The notes under the pieces were generated by a model that saw nothing but the letters and a program-made list of their open reading frames with translations, made no database searches and was not told where the DNA came from. A program made the translations under genes and the position numbers. From Gracilaria domingensis (lineage: Eukaryota; Rhodophyta; Florideophyceae; Gracilariales; Gracilariaceae): DNA of 64,000 nt. How positions within the stretch are numbered: the first letter of the stretch is position 1; each line of letters opens with the position of its first letter. Shown in pieces: positions 10,938 through 22,010 of the stretch. The stretch spans positions 129,652 through 193,651 of the forward strand of contig VCMS01000113.1 of the NCBI GenBank assembly GCA_022539475.1, written 5' to 3'.

Positions 10938-11760
10938 ATGCAGCCAATGAACATCAGCAAGGCTAGGCGAGCTATGCAGAACGAACCTGCTACTGATATG
11001 GAACAAAAATTGTTTCGAAAGATGGCCGGTGAACTCATTTGGCTGGGTAGCGGAGCATTACCTCAAGCATCTCTAATTGGATCTATCATGCAACAAGAAC
11101 TGCCACGGCTTTCTGTGAAACATATTGTTGACGCCAACCAGGGCCTATTAGGAATGAAGAGAATATCTCCAATGACATATTTCAGACGTCCTAAAGGAAA
11201 CGTTCGAAACGCAGAGGTGGTTACATTTTCAGATGCAGCCTTCAATGTGTCACCTAGTCAACAATATGGAAGACAGGGATTATTACTGGCATCATATACC
11301 GCACTGATGAAGATGCTATGACATATCATCTCATTGATTGGGCCAGTATGAATCAAAGACGCGTTTCGTATTCGTCATATGGAGCAGAGGTTTTAGCCTG
11401 CACGGAGGCCGACGGCAGAGGCTTTCGGATTAAGACGGCATTGAAATCCATAACACCATCTCATAAATTTGAACATATACTCAACGTGGACGCGAAAGGT
11501 CTATTTGATACAATTACAACTCTGCACGAAGGAAAAGAATACCGCTTGAGACAAACTGTGCAACGCATTAGAGATTCGTTTGAATCAAAAGAGCTGAACG
11601 TGTTACGATGAATTCAAGGGAAGGTTAATATCGCAGACGAATTGACTAAGAGAAACAAAGAGTCGCACAAGCTGTTGAACTTAGTGGCGACAACGGGAAC
11701 ACTAGATCTTCCAATGCATCGATCGTTTGCTTTAAACAGTGCTATTTAGACGTAACTTGC
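10938..11760 (+). pseudogene. pol: Copia-1 RNase H
   Basis: Two overlapping frames (10938-11321 and 11318-11611) give the copia RNase H: VVTFSDAAFNVS for the first Asp, SYSSYGAEVLACTEA for the Glu, and HILNVDAKGLFDTI for the next Asp. After a stop at 11609-11611 the usual tail is still readable (I-Q-G-K-V-N-I-A-D-E-L-T-K) up to about 11750. It is followed by the polypurine stretch and the 3' LTR. Confidence 0.7.
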
Positions 11761-11790
11761 TTCAAGAGATACTGAAGAAACTGAGGGGTA

Positions 11791-12077
11791 TGTGGAATGA
11801 TAAGATGAATAACCAGAAATAAGTAGCACACTTTCAATTGATCACCAGTTCATTACAATATCGACATCACAGGAAACGTTCAAATTAGACGTAATTGCAA
11901 AATACGAGAGTGCGCAAAACACAGACTCACAGCGTACAAATAAAACAGGTGACATCGCTGAGAAGGGAAGAGTCCAAGGAATCAGCGCAGGAACTTGTTC
12001 TTGACCATCTGTATCATGCCACTGTTGTGTTCCGACGTCTCCAAGTGTTCATGAACCACGAGAGTGAATTTCACAAA
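11791..12077 (+). repeat. Copia-1 3' LTR
   Basis: 287 bp, direct copy of 6921-7210 with a 3-nt deletion near its end. The 151 bp between this LTR and the Copia-2 target duplication (12078-12228) are pre-insertion host or older repeat sequence without a gene. Confidence 0.88.
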
Positions 12078-12228
12078 ACTGGTTGTATTATTTGGCGCGA
12101 AAGGAAGGATTGTCCTAAGAACGGTCTTGAGAGGTTTCCATAAATTCGAAAGTTGTCCAATGTTTTCAAGGACAAAATGGGAACAACTTTCAGAATGCGT
12201 GGTGTCCACGGAGCCTCTTGTCTGTATC

Positions 12229-12361
12229 TGTGGAAGGAAGGTACTGACTGGACTTTACTTCTTTCTTGCTTCGTCGGCGACTATGTACTGTTTCTGGACT
12301 GTAATGCTGTTCGGCTTTTCGGAAATGCAAATCAGAAAGTGCGTGTGTCTGCTGTTTGACA
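12229..12361 (-). repeat. Copia-2 3' LTR (133 bp)
   Basis: It matches 29537-29624 except for 45 extra bases. In the shorter copy these are missing exactly between two AACAGCA repeats, as expected for a slippage deletion in the 5' LTR. The GTATC target duplication adjoins at 12224-12228. Confidence 0.8.
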
Positions 12362-12979
12362 GTCCCCGGTTGATGCTTTGCATTTGCGAAGGGGCGGGGC
12401 CTGTACAAGTAGGAGATGACGGAGGTTGCAGAATCGCGTGCGGCGAAGTGGTTTCGTCATGATGTTCGCGAGCATGTCGTGAGTGGGTAGGCGATGCAGG
12501 GGAATTGTGTGGTCCGCTATGTGGTGTTGCAGGTAGTGATGTCGTACATCGATATACTTGCGGCGTTTGGTCTGTGCTTGGTTTTCCGCTATGAGTATGG
12601 CTGACCTGTTATCAACATAATGTGATGTCTGGGAGAGTTTATGAGCAAGTGCAGCACGAAGAAGGCGCCTGAGCCACTGCATGGGTTGTGTAGCAGCTGT
12701 GGCGGCTACGTATTCGGCCTCTGTTTTGTAGAGGGCTACTACCGTTTGCTTCTTGGATTGCCACGATATTGGAGCTTGATCAAAGCAGTGGAGGTTTTTG
12801 GTTACCGATTTTCTGTTGCGTGGATTGGCAAAGTCGGCGTCGCTATAAGTTTTAAGAGATTTATGTGGAGCTGTGTGTTCTTTTGCTTGTTGATAGAGAA
12901 GCCCATAACGCTGTGTTCCTTTCAGATATCTCAGAAGAGATTTGAGAGCTTGCCAGTGCTGAGTTTTTGATGACTGCAT
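12332..12979 (-). CDS. pol: Copia-2 RNase H domain
   Basis: 215 codons containing YLKGTQRYGLLYQ, then YSDADFANPRNRKSVT (first Asp), TEAEYVAATAA (Glu), YVDNRSAILIAEN (Asp) and KRRKYIDVRHHYLQ (last Asp). This is a complete copia RNase H active-site set, followed by the usual tail MLANIMTKPLRRTRF. It degrades the RNA strand of the element's RNA/DNA hybrid during reverse transcription. The frame runs into the 3' LTR before stopping. A frame change in 12980-13230 separates it from the RT. Confidence 0.82.
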   Translation of the reverse strand: MQSSKTQHWQALKSLLRYLKGTQRYGLLYQQAKEHTAPHKSLKTYSDADFANPRNRKSVTKNLHCFDQAPISWQSKKQTVVALYKTEAEYVAATAATQPMQWLRRLLRAALAHKLSQTSHYVDNRSAILIAENQAQTKRRKYIDVRHHYLQHHIADHTIPLHRLPTHDMLANIMTKPLRRTRFCNLRHLLLVQAPPLRKCKASTGDCQTADTRTF

Positions 12980-13230
12980 GTGTTGAGCTAGGGTGTTTGT
13001 TGCGTATGTAATGTCCGGGCGGGTGCTGTCTGTAATATATCGTATTTCGCCTAGAATGTGTCTATATATTGCGAGATTGCACCCTGTGACAAGGATTCTG
13101 TGGCAGGGTGTTGGTCGAGTGTGATGAGGTTTGTGTATGGCATGCTGTTAGGATTGCAATGAGTGAGACCGGTTTGTTCAAGTATGGCTGCCATGACATC
13201 AGGTTGAGATATGTGTACTCTTCCATCGTC

Positions 13231-14169
13231 TTAGTAGTTGATAGTCCAATTTAGAAAACGTGTAGGACGTCCTGATCGCTTGATTCGATACTTCGTGAGC
13301 ATGCTCTGATACAGAGTGTCGATAAAATGTTGTTGGCTTACAAGGACAAGAAAATCATCAATTGTCGTGCTTACTAGAACGAAATCGGTGCCGATGTGTT
13401 TCACGTTGAGGCATGGGTCGGCTTTCGTTGGGGTAAAACCCAGCTGTGTGAGAAACGACTTGAGGCCGTGGTTGTAGTAATAGGCCGCCGGAGGGGACCC
13501 ATATAAGTTGCATGTAAGGAGCCCGTAGCGCCCCGGATGAGTGTATGAGCCATTGAATTGTGGCATTTGCGTAACGTATACCGGCTTCGTGTGCTTGTGT
13601 GGCTCGTGGAGATACGCCGATGTAATGTCAAAGTGCTCTATTGGATAACTGCGGGTTGCATGTAGGGCCAGAAGCATTCGTTTTGTGGTACGGTCAGCAG
13701 TATACGTCGTGATGTGCTTGGGGTCATAGTGTAGGCCCGGTTTCATCAAATCGCCACTGAGGTTGCATCGTGCTTTGCGCTGGGCGACATTTCCTTCAGA
13801 ATCCCGCTTATGACGATAGAGCATCATGAGGAGAATGATGCTTTCTGGTGGTGGTTTGAAATCTGGGTGCTGCCACTCTATGCAATCATGTTCATCAATG
13901 TTTTGGACTTCTGCATCGTGTGCGATTTGCCAGAGGTGAGCATCTGGGTAGTTACGCGCTTGTTGTAGGTGAGACGGTGGGGGAGTGTGCATTTCAATGG
14001 AAGTCGGCGTCGTCTGAATGGCAGAGGTTCTGGCTCTGAGTGTTTGTGTTGTCTTGGTCGTAGGATCACTGTCTTTGTTGTAACGGCGGAAATCTGTGGC
14101 CCGGATCTGTTGGTATTGGTTGTTGGCGAGATTCAGAACGACAATATGAGTGACTGTGACAGCATACAT
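13231..14169 (-). CDS. pol: Copia-2 reverse transcriptase
   Basis: 312 codons of copia RT: WQIAHDAEVQNIDEHDCIEW, then KARCNLSGDLMKPGLHYD, then HFDITSAYLHEP with the first catalytic Asp, then TCNLYGSPPAAYYYNHGLKSFL, and STTIDDFLVL where the paired Asp-Asp is intact but Tyr-Val is replaced by Thr-Ile. The catalytic residues are present, so this domain could be or could recently have been active. It lies upstream of RNase H and downstream of integrase in the element's own direction. Confidence 0.82.
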   Translation of the reverse strand: MYAVTVTHIVVLNLANNQYQQIRATDFRRYNKDSDPTTKTTQTLRARTSAIQTTPTSIEMHTPPPSHLQQARNYPDAHLWQIAHDAEVQNIDEHDCIEWQHPDFKPPPESIILLMMLYRHKRDSEGNVAQRKARCNLSGDLMKPGLHYDPKHITTYTADRTTKRMLLALHATRSYPIEHFDITSAYLHEPHKHTKPVYVTQMPQFNGSYTHPGRYGLLTCNLYGSPPAAYYYNHGLKSFLTQLGFTPTKADPCLNVKHIGTDFVLVSTTIDDFLVLVSQQHFIDTLYQSMLTKYRIKRSGRPTRFLNWTINY

Positions 14170-14361
14170 ATATCGTGCGGGTTGGGCTGTGGTCTGTAGC
14201 TTGGATTTTGGGGCGAATACTCGAATGGTGCCGAGTTCTCCAAATATGAATATCCGTGTGATCTGGGGTGGGGTTCCACACCAAAGATTGTAGGGAGATG
14301 TGCCTGTTGATGACTGATGTAAAAGATTTTATTTGAAGACTGCATCTCTAGTAGCGTCTTC

Positions 14362-14940
14362 CTAGTGGCGCCCTCCTAGTTGTGATGTGTGTAGAGCTGC
14401 GCGTACTGCCGTCATGAGAGTCTTATTGAAGCGCTCGGCCACTGCGTTCTCTTGTGGTTGGTGAGGAGTGCGGAGTTTGTGTAGTACCTGATAAGTGTTG
14501 TATATGTTCTGCATGCGTGACGAGGTGTATTCCTTTGCGTTATCAGAGCGGAATGTGTGGAAAATATGTCCCATACGATGTCGTATGTGATGCAGAGTTT
14601 GTTCGATGTGTTGTGGTATATCTTTGGGGTCTCGGATGAAGTGGGTGATGACAAATCTGGAGGCTGCAGAAATGATTATAAGTATGTGGTTGTTGCCGTG
14701 AGTGGAAGTCGGTCTGAAGGGTCCGCATGTATCGGAGCTGACATAGGCTCCTGGAGCATAGTGGTGTGTAGTTCTTTTGTGTGGCGCTGGTCGCTGCGCT
14801 GCATGTTTGCAGGATGTGCAAGTGAGTTTGTTATCGGGTGGGATGGAGGTGGGCATGCGCGAAATGAGGCGTTGTGCTGCCGTAAATGAGAGTTTGTGTG
14901 TGCTGGCATGATTGAGGCGGAGGTGCCTTTCTTGTTTTTT
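14362..14940 (-). CDS. pol: Copia-2 GAG-pre-integrase and integrase core
   Basis: From about 14940 the minus strand reads RLNHASTHKLSFTAAQRLIS and then CTSCKHAA, the His/Cys zinc region of copia integrase. The DDE core follows: YVSSDTCGPF (first Asp), TFRSDNAKEYTS (second Asp) and PQENAVAERFNKTLM (Glu). Spacing fits DD35E integrases, which join the cDNA to the host chromosome. The frame ends at 14362, and 14170-14361 has no clear match and contains a frame change before RT. Confidence 0.8.
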   Translation of the reverse strand, partial: KKQERHLRLNHASTHKLSFTAAQRLISRMPTSIPPDNKLTCTSCKHAAQRPAPHKRTTHHYAPGAYVSSDTCGPFRPTSTHGNNHILIIISAASRFVITHFIRDPKDIPQHIEQTLHHIRHRMGHIFHTFRSDNAKEYTSSRMQNIYNTYQVLHKLRTPHQPQENAVAERFNKTLMTAVRAALHTSQLGGRH

Positions 14941-15234
14941 GAGGTCGATGTTTGATATTCTGCGGTTGATTATGTTGGGTAGTTGTCTCAGGACCTGTGT
15001 CGTGTGAGTGCGGGGCTTATGTTGCGCTACCGGTATGGGAGGTGCGTTGGTGCGAGTTGCTTGACTGCTGTTTCGTTTGGTGTGTGGGGTGGTGGTCTTT
15101 GTGGGTGCGTTTTGCTTTCTGGAAACTCGTGATTTATGTGACTGGCTTTTTCGTTTGTGACTTGCTAGTGTTCGTGATGTATATGCGTTGAAGGGGGATA
15201 CTATATTGCGGCGTATTTGATATTAATTGTTTCT

Positions 15235-16148
15235 CTAGAAGGCTTGAGAGATTACTGCAGGAGGGTTTAGCATTGTGTTGAGAACATAGCCCTTGTTGGC
15301 CGTGTAGAGAACCAATCCGTAGCGGCTGGTGAGATCGTGTACGGAAAGGAGGTTGTGTTTCATGCTGGGGTTGGCTACTGCATGGGTGTGGATACAGCGG
15401 TTAGTCCTGTGTAGGCGGATGCTGATTGTTCCACTGTGTGTGCACGGTGTCTTCTTGTTTGTGGCGTTCATAGTTAGTGTACTGCTCACAAGAGGGGTCA
15501 TGGTATGTGTGGGATGAGGTATATGAGTGGGGTGGGCACCGCTATCGAGCTTGAACGTACTCGTTTGTTCCGTATCTGCTTCGGAGAGTGCCCCAGCTGG
15601 TGGTGGTGGTGGTGTGGGTGGGAGTGCTTGGGCTGGCGTGGGTTGAGTGTAATACATGTGCTGGCCCGCTGGTGGTAATGCAGTTGACGTCGGATTGGGG
15701 TAGGGGTACTGGGGGTAGTGATATGGTGTCTGCACGAATTGAACCACGGTTTTCATACTGTTGTATTTCGGATGCCGTGGGTCGCGGCTTTCTTGATCGG
15801 TTTGATTGCAGTAGATATTCAATGACTTGTGGAATTTGCACAGTAGGTGCTGTGGTACTTGTCGACGTGCGGGAGTGCGTCCTCGACCGTAGGAGCGGTA
15901 GTATTGACAACTAAATGGTCGAGTGCGTGGTCCATGGTCCCCGGTGAATGACGGAGGGGTCCTGGTTGAAAAGGAGGCTGAGGCTGGGACCGACTGGTAG
16001 AGTTTGCTTATATCCTTGTAACTTCGTGTGAATTCCTTAATGCTGGTCGGTTTGTTGGGGAGAATATTCCTAGTATCGTGCTATACGCTGTGTTGCGTCG
16101 TAATCCTGCAATGATGATGTCCATTATGCTCTAATCGTCTTCTGCAAG
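15235..16148 (-). pseudogene. gag-pol: Copia-2 gag C-terminus and protease
   Basis: The frame from 15822 holds Pro/Tyr-rich gag tail sequence, then STFKLDSGAHPTHIPHP, the Asp-Ser-Gly-Ala motif of a retropepsin, and continues to 15235. In 15900-16148 a different minus frame reads IMDIIIAGLRRNTAYSTIL, the usual end of the copia Gag core. At 16148 it is cut by the gypsy insertion. The segment 14941-15234 joins protease to the pre-integrase domain. Confidence 0.65.
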
Positions 16149-16884
16149 TGTAGTGAAACGCTCATGTATGAGGAATTTCGCTGGACTTAGTCATAACTCC
16201 CGTTCACGGGTTTGCCTGGTACACAACAGTATATGACTAGTAGTAACTAGTGGTTGCCATCGAGATGGTTTGGACACGTGGGACACGATGGAGCTGGTCG
16301 GAGGTTGGCCACTACATGTGGGCGTTTGCCACAACTAGTGCGATGTTTAGTTAATATTATTTATTAATTTTAGCGAGGACACTACTTATTGTGACGGCGT
16401 CGCCGCCGTCGCACCAGTAAAGTGCCCTAACCAGGGTGATCCTACTTCAATCTTGGCTCTAGCCACTCTCGCCTTCGGCGGTGCACAACTCCTTATCAGA
16501 GAAACTCCCCGTTATCACGGTGCGACTATCTACCCTGCGTCCCCGCAGAACCCAACTTTGGTAGTGTTCCACCTTTTTCGTTTGTGTTCGACCCTATATA
16601 GGGAATACGCCGCCGATACGCCGTACCTCTCTTATCTCTTTCTCTTTTCCCTCTCTTTCCCTTTCCCCACTCTGTGGTTTCGTCCCTCTTTCGAGGCTCC
16701 TACATTCACGTGTGCGTCACCCTTCCCTACTCTACTCTCAACGACCCGTCTTGACGGTCTGGCCCCGGTCTTACACCCGGCTAGTCGCGCCAGCCCAGAG
16801 AGGCTCTGTTCACTGGGTTGCCCTCAGTATAGGAAAATTCCGAACATCTTCGTGGTTTTTCCTGCTCGCAGGCATTGCACTACA
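16149..16884 (+). repeat. Gypsy element 5' LTR
   Basis: 736 bp, TGTAGTG...CTACA. It contains a GC-rich hairpin (GACGGC / GCCGTC near 16394-16411), a TATA box at 16595-16600 and a C/T-rich leader. The 16453-16974 ORF crosses its end and has no motif. Confidence 0.9.
16595..16600 (+). promoter_or_regulatory. TATA box of gypsy LTR promoter
   Basis: ACCCTATATAGGGAAT in the 5' LTR. The 3' LTR has the diverged GTATAAGG at 28531. It lies about 290 bp before the LTR end, consistent with the U3/R boundary. Confidence 0.5.
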
Positions 16885-16887
16885 AAG

Positions 16888-16903
16888 TGGTCTCCCGACT
16901 TAG
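16888..16903 (+). other. Probable gypsy primer-binding site
   Basis: TGGTCTCCCGACTTAG starts three bases after the 5' LTR, and TGG complements the CCA end of a tRNA. I cannot name the tRNA. Confidence 0.4.
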
Positions 16904-16992
16904 AAGACAGGAAGTTTGACGCGCTTTTGTGTACTCTCTTTGAGGTTCGTTTTCTTTTGGAAAGTTCAGTATAACGGTTGGATTGGATACCG

Positions 16993-19444
16993 ATGTCTCG
17001 GAAGCCCTCCGATGCGGAGCCTGCGATCACCCGCAGTCGTTCCACCAACGGTGGTAATCCGACGGAAGGTCGGCCTCCTTCGAAGATACCAGTTCGCCCT
17101 GGATTGACCCTGGGTACCAGGCCGTCCTCGCGGACGTCTAACCCGTCGGCACGCCGGACGCTTCTTTTTTACCGGTTGATCCCTCCCACTGATGGGATTG
17201 CTCCGGCATCTGCCGTCGCCGAACCGGCTCCTGCCGGGCAGGTCAAGGCTACCGCCGAAGCGTCTCAGTCTCGTCGGGAGAGGGTTGACAACCCCCAGGA
17301 CACAACCCTGGAAGAGCAGGTTCTCATGCTGCGAGCTGCTCCCAATTCACTTATGTGAGCCCATGATTCTGTCGCGGGAGAAGTTCGGACTCTCCGGAAA
17401 GAAGTTCGCACGTTTCCTGTGTAGGATGTGGCAGGGGATCTCCGTATCCTACGGTCCGATATCAACTCCGTTCTAGAATGCATTGGAGAACCCGCTGCCT
17501 TCGTGGAAGGAATTGAGACCGGATTCGATCGGATTCGAAGCCGTCTAGAGACGTTGGAGAAGGCCGCTATCGCGGAACTTTCCATTCCGGCGGAGCCGGT
17601 TGAAATGTCGCATCGCGACAAGAACACCGGTCGGGACAAACCGCGCCGCAGGCGGAAGGTCAAGGAGGACAATCAGTACTCTGACTCGGACTCGAGTTCG
17701 TCAGACGAGCACCGGATGTTCCGGATAGTTCGGATTCATCCGATTCCTCATCCGACAATGGTCGTGCAGGGCACTCATCACGCTCTAAGGGGTCATCTGC
17801 CACCCAAGGTGTCGTTCGTACCCGGTCCAAGGGACGGAAGCACTCCGGGCTGAAGGAGCTGAAGCCGACGAACCCGATGTATCGGAAGCTACTTTCATAC
17901 CGGTACTACCGTTTGGAGGATTCCTCATTGGATTGCGCACCCCGTGGGACGGGTAAGGTGAAGGACTGCATCCGCCGTATGCAGCTCTCACTGCGTAACC
18001 AGAGATTTTCTGGAAGCGACCCAGTCCTGGTGCTTGATTTTCTTGCCCGTTTCGTGGCGGAGGCCGATGTTCTCGGGATGAACGAAGGCCAGGCCTACAC
18101 TGCGCTACCGTACTTCTTACGGGGAGTGGCCGAAGACCAGTTCAACTCTGTAAGAGGCTCATCTCGTGCCTCCGAAGGAGGAGTTACGTGCTGGCCGGAA
18201 GCGGTCCAGTACTTGCTGCGCTCGTACGCCACCAACGATGCAAGCGGCACGGCCATCCTGGCACTCCGGGACACCCGGCAGAAGTCTGGAGAGACGGAAA
18301 CCGATTATTCGGTAGGCCTGAACAAGGCTTTCCACCGTTGTGGTAATGTCTACCCCGCAGGGGAACGTTGTACGATGTTCGTCGACGTCTTAGTCCCGGC
18401 CATCAAGAACTTGGTCGCCCGCTACCGCGAGGATAGGCGGAAGATCACCTACCTCGAGTTATTCCAGTACGCTCGAGCGGAGGGTGATGCACTTCGTGCA
18501 CGAGGTCCTGTAACCAGGTCGAAGTCCGCCAAAGCGTTGATGATGGAGACTGGCTCCCCATCGTTGTCGCTGATAGCGAGCGAGGCCTCCCCAAGGGAGT
18601 ATGACAACGTTCAGTTGGCCCAAGAAGGTCCGAGTTCCATTCCAACCACGGAACTACCGTCGACGACGGATGCTTCCTTCGACACCGCTCGGGACGGTAC
18701 GCTGCTTTACGCAGATTCCAACCTTGTGAACCAACCAAGAATTCCGTATGCGAACGGAGCAACCCGTTTTCAACGGCCTGGATGGAAGGAGACACGCCCC
18801 AGAGTAGGGTTCACCGATTCTCGGAATGGTACCCCGCGTTCGGGAATGGCAACGCCGATCTGTCACCTTTGCTATACGCATGGGCACATCTCGCCGCAGT
18901 GCCTCCTCTCGATGAGAGATATGCCCATGGTCACGGTGAACTATGAAGCTTTGACTCCGGAGGCGAAGAAAACCGTCCTTATGACGTCGTACTTGCGTGC
19001 GAAGACGGACTTCTCTCACGCTGTCGCAGCACCACCTCCGCAGCGTAATGTCCAAGCACCGCCTTTGCATCCAAACCCTCGGCCTATTGCCGAACAGCAC
19101 ACCGCTAATGCGGGACCCCCTAGCAAAACCCATTGTCATTGAATCATCATGCGGAGGTAAATGAAATTGATGCCTTCCAATAAAATGTAATGGCACTTTC
19201 GAGGAATTTAATTTTTTCAAAAAATCCCGCTCATGGAAATGTCAGTGAAACAAAAACATACTTATTTTTCAATGACGTTGGTCATATTACCTTACTACAC
19301 CAGTCTTCTTGTCTGCAAGTCTACTTAAAACCCTTTTAAATTTCCCTTAACGAGTTTTGCCTGGGACCCCGCGGCCAGCGAGCCCAAGCACTCGTCGCCG
19401 AAGAACCTGAGCAGCCGCCGCAGGCGGAAGTTCAGGGAAACTGA
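16993..19444 (+). pseudogene. gag: Gypsy gag polyprotein (frameshifted)
   Basis: Three consecutive frames: 16993-17358 (Ser/Pro/Arg-rich N-terminus from ATG 16993), 17428-17853 (helical region then basic and Ser/Asp-rich), and 17877-19142 (capsid-like core: RFSGSDPVLVLDFLARFVAEADV, TALPYFLRGVAEDQF, LRDTRQKSGETETDYSVGL). A perfect zinc knuckle, CHLCYTHGHISPQC (CX2CX4HX4C), lies at about 18859-18900. The present stop at 19140 lies inside the MITE-like insertion (19120-19362). Without that insertion the frame would run about 25 more codons to a TGA at 19442. Gag packages element RNA. At least two frameshifts make this copy inactive. Confidence 0.75.
19120..19362. mobile_element. MITE-like insertion in gypsy gag, hAT-type 8-bp target duplication
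   Basis: A 243-bp AT-rich segment lies in otherwise GC-rich gag-pol DNA. It is flanked by the 8-bp repeat GGGACCCC at 19112-19119 and 19363-19370. Its ends form an imperfect inverted repeat: TAGCAAAACCCATT at the left and, as reverse complement, AGGCAAAACTCGTT at the right. Eight-bp duplications are characteristic of hAT transposons. There is no coding capacity. It truncates gag. Confidence 0.65.
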
Positions 19445-19654
19445 ACGAGGGAGTCTCCCTTTCGGGAGAGGCGTCCTCAGAGTTGAGGCTGTTGAAGCCC
19501 GAGGGGTCGTTGCCTGGCTCCCCGGTGAAAGTCCTCTCGAGGAAAGACGCCGCAGACGGGGATTCGGAGCACCTCGGTGTTCTGCGTCGACCGTGGATAC
19601 GGGTAAGGAATAACCGGATCCCGGACCGAATCATGGTGATGGCAAAACTATAAG

Positions 19655-21967
19655 GTGTACGCTGACCTTGGCCTGAGCCCCCAGTTTATGGTGCGTTACC
19701 TGACTGTACTAGACACAGGTGCAGGTCTGAACTTCATCGTGGAGTCCCTTCTCACACCGCACTTGCGGGAACGTATCCGCCGCAGCGTGTTTCCTGATTT
19801 CTCTGACGCGAATGACAACCCGTTGACAACGATGGGAACAATCGACTTAGTTGTGCGTTTGGGAACTTCCGTGGTGAGGGTCGACTTCATCGTTTGTCGG
19901 TCATTGGCTGCCCCAGTCATTTTGGGTGGCGATTACTGCGACAGGTTTGTCGATGCAATCAGGCCCCGCCTCAGGCGTGTAGAACTCGACGATGGTTCAT
20001 CGGTACCGATCGTCCGTCGTCCGCTGAAGCGGTCATCGCGGAAGCAAGTTCCACTCCCTGCAGCGCAGGCCCCGCCACCGGCGTCGCGCGAGTCCAACAA
20101 GCTCCGCGTCGCTTCGTCGATTCGCATCCCACCTGAGTCCCAAGTTATGGTGTCAGTTAATTCCCGTCAACACGGTCTTCGGGTTATTCAACCACTTACC
20201 TCGTTGTACGAGAAGTGCCAACTCGCTGTCGCGAATAGTGTTGTGCAAGTCACACCGGATACTCCGTTTCGGATACTCGTTGCCAATCTTGGAAGCACCG
20301 CCCAGTATCTGGTGAAGAACCAAGTCATTGGGTCTGTTACACCGCACCCACTCGCGATGCTTCCGACGAAGATGACTGCTGCCGATGTCCTCGGACTAAC
20401 TACCTCCGAAGAGGACGTCGTCCCATCTAAGGAGGGGGAGGGAGCTGCAGTTTTTGCTGTTTCCGCCGGTACCAATACCGTCGCAACGGAGAAGAAACTG
20501 ACTGACTCGGAACCACACCCTTTGTCAGGGACAGAAGAGCGTAAGCCCACGAGCTTTGACAAGGTTGACCCCTTGAAGGCGCTCGAGGAACTTGATCTCG
20601 GCCATGTACCAGAGTCGCACCGTGAACGTCTAAGAGACATGTTACGGGAGTTTACCCCAATTTGGGATGGCTCTCTTGGAGAGATAAATGCAACGGAACA
20701 CCGTAATGATTTGTTACCGAACACGCGTCCGGTTTCACAACCCCCTTACAGGGCAGGACCGAAGGCTCGGGAGGAAGAACAGTTCCAAGTGGACGAGAAG
20801 CTCTGCGCAGGTGTCATTGAACACTCGCAATCGCCGTGGGCATCCCCAGTGGTACTGGATCTCAAGGACGACCGAACCTGGAGGTTCTGTGTCGACTATC
20901 GCCGGCTCAATGCCGTGACGGTAAGAGACGCTTACCCAATCCCTCGTATGGACGAGTGTATCGATTCGCTCGGTGACGCTACCGTTTTTACGACATTGGA
21001 TGCCAATTGGGGATACTGGCAAGTCCCCGTCAAGGAGGAAGACCGCGATAAAACTGCGTTCGTGTGCCACTCGGGCTCCTACCGCTTCAAGCGGATGCCT
21101 TTCGGCCTAACCAGCGCGCCGGCTACGTTCCAGCGTTCCATCGGCATCTTGTTGAGCCGCCTCAAGTGGCGGACCTGTCTCGTCTACCTTGACGATATCA
21201 TCGTGTTTTCTAGTAATCTGAACGATCATCTCACCCATGTCAGGGACGTGATGACCACTCTGCGTGATGCAGGAATAACCCTCAAATTGAGAAAGTGTGA
21301 ATTCTTCACCGACTCCGTCAAGTATCTTGGACACATCATCCGTTCAGGACGGCTGACCATCGAGGAAGCTCGCGTCAAGTCACTGGCCAAGGCAAAAGAA
21401 TCGCGAACCCAAACGAAATTACGCTCCTTCCTAGTGTTGGTCAACGTCTACAGACGGTTTGTATCGAACTTTTCGGACATTGCGGCTCCCCTCAACGCTC
21501 TCTTGCGAAAGGGTCAGCCACCGAAACTGGAACCCTTTACGCCCGCACAAGCGGAAGCCTTCAACTCCTTGAAGGAGGCTGTTACATCAGCACCGATCAT
21601 ATCGTTACCAAAACCGGGATTGCCGTTCTCCGTGGACACGGACTCGAGCGACTACCAAGTAGGCTGCGCGCTGTTCCAAACCACTCCCGAGGGAGAACGG
21701 AAACCCATAGGGTACTGGTCACGTTCGCTTGACGTTCATGAACGGAACTACTCCGTTTCTGAGAAAGAGTGCCTTGCAGTCGTATGGGCATTATCCACCC
21801 TCCGTTCCTATCTGTTAGGTGTGCACTTCACCGTGTACACGGATCATTTCTCGTTGAGGTGGTTGATGAATATCTCAGACCCATCATGCCGCCTTATGCG
21901 GTGGAGGCTCCGCCTAGCGGAATTCGACTTCGACGTCGTATACAAAAAAAGGACCCTAAACACCTAG
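19655..21967 (+). pseudogene. pol: Gypsy pol: protease, reverse transcriptase, RNase H
   Basis: 770 codons open from a GTG. Protease motif VLDTGAGLNFIVE lies near residue 20. RT runs about residues 390-560: WASPVVLDLKDD, WRFCVDYRRLNAV, FTTLDANWGYWQV with the first Asp, MPFGLTSAPATFQR, and VYLDDIIVFS (YLDD near residue 511) intact. RNase H is at about 650-765: FSVDTDSSDYQVGCAL, SEKECLAVVWAL, VYTDHFSLRWL. The frame ends at 21965 just before the expected N-x-x-ADALSR junction. In another frame DALSRLP is present, so a small indel ended it here. There is no ATG at its start, so it was probably made as a gag-pol fusion. Confidence 0.88.
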
Positions 21968-22010
21968 GCGGGACGCGCTGTCGCGCTTACCCACGAATAG
22001 GGAAATTCTG

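Larger units (their letters stand above)
6921..12077 (+). mobile_element. Copia-1: Ty1/copia LTR retrotransposon, about 5.2 kb, full length but decayed
   Basis: Two direct LTRs (6921-7210 and 11791-12077) differ by about ten substitutions and one 3-nt indel. The flanks are ACTGT (6916-6920) and ACTGG (12078-12082), a near-perfect target duplication. Internal order is gag, zinc-knuckle relic, protease, GAG-pre-integrase, integrase, reverse transcriptase, RNase H, which is the copia order. A short purine-rich stretch (CTGAGGGGTA) precedes the 3' LTR. The coding region is broken into at least six frames and the catalytic RT motif is altered, so it is not autonomous, although the LTR similarity suggests a fairly recent insertion. 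Confidence 0.9.

Noticed and set aside
16453-16974. 173-codon ORF
   Set aside because: Lies in the gypsy 5' LTR and leader; the matching 3' LTR frame is not conserved.
20188-20724. 178-codon minus-strand ORF inside gypsy pol
   Set aside because: Antisense shadow of an intact coding frame with recognised motifs; unlike the 25250-27176 ORF it has no second copy.
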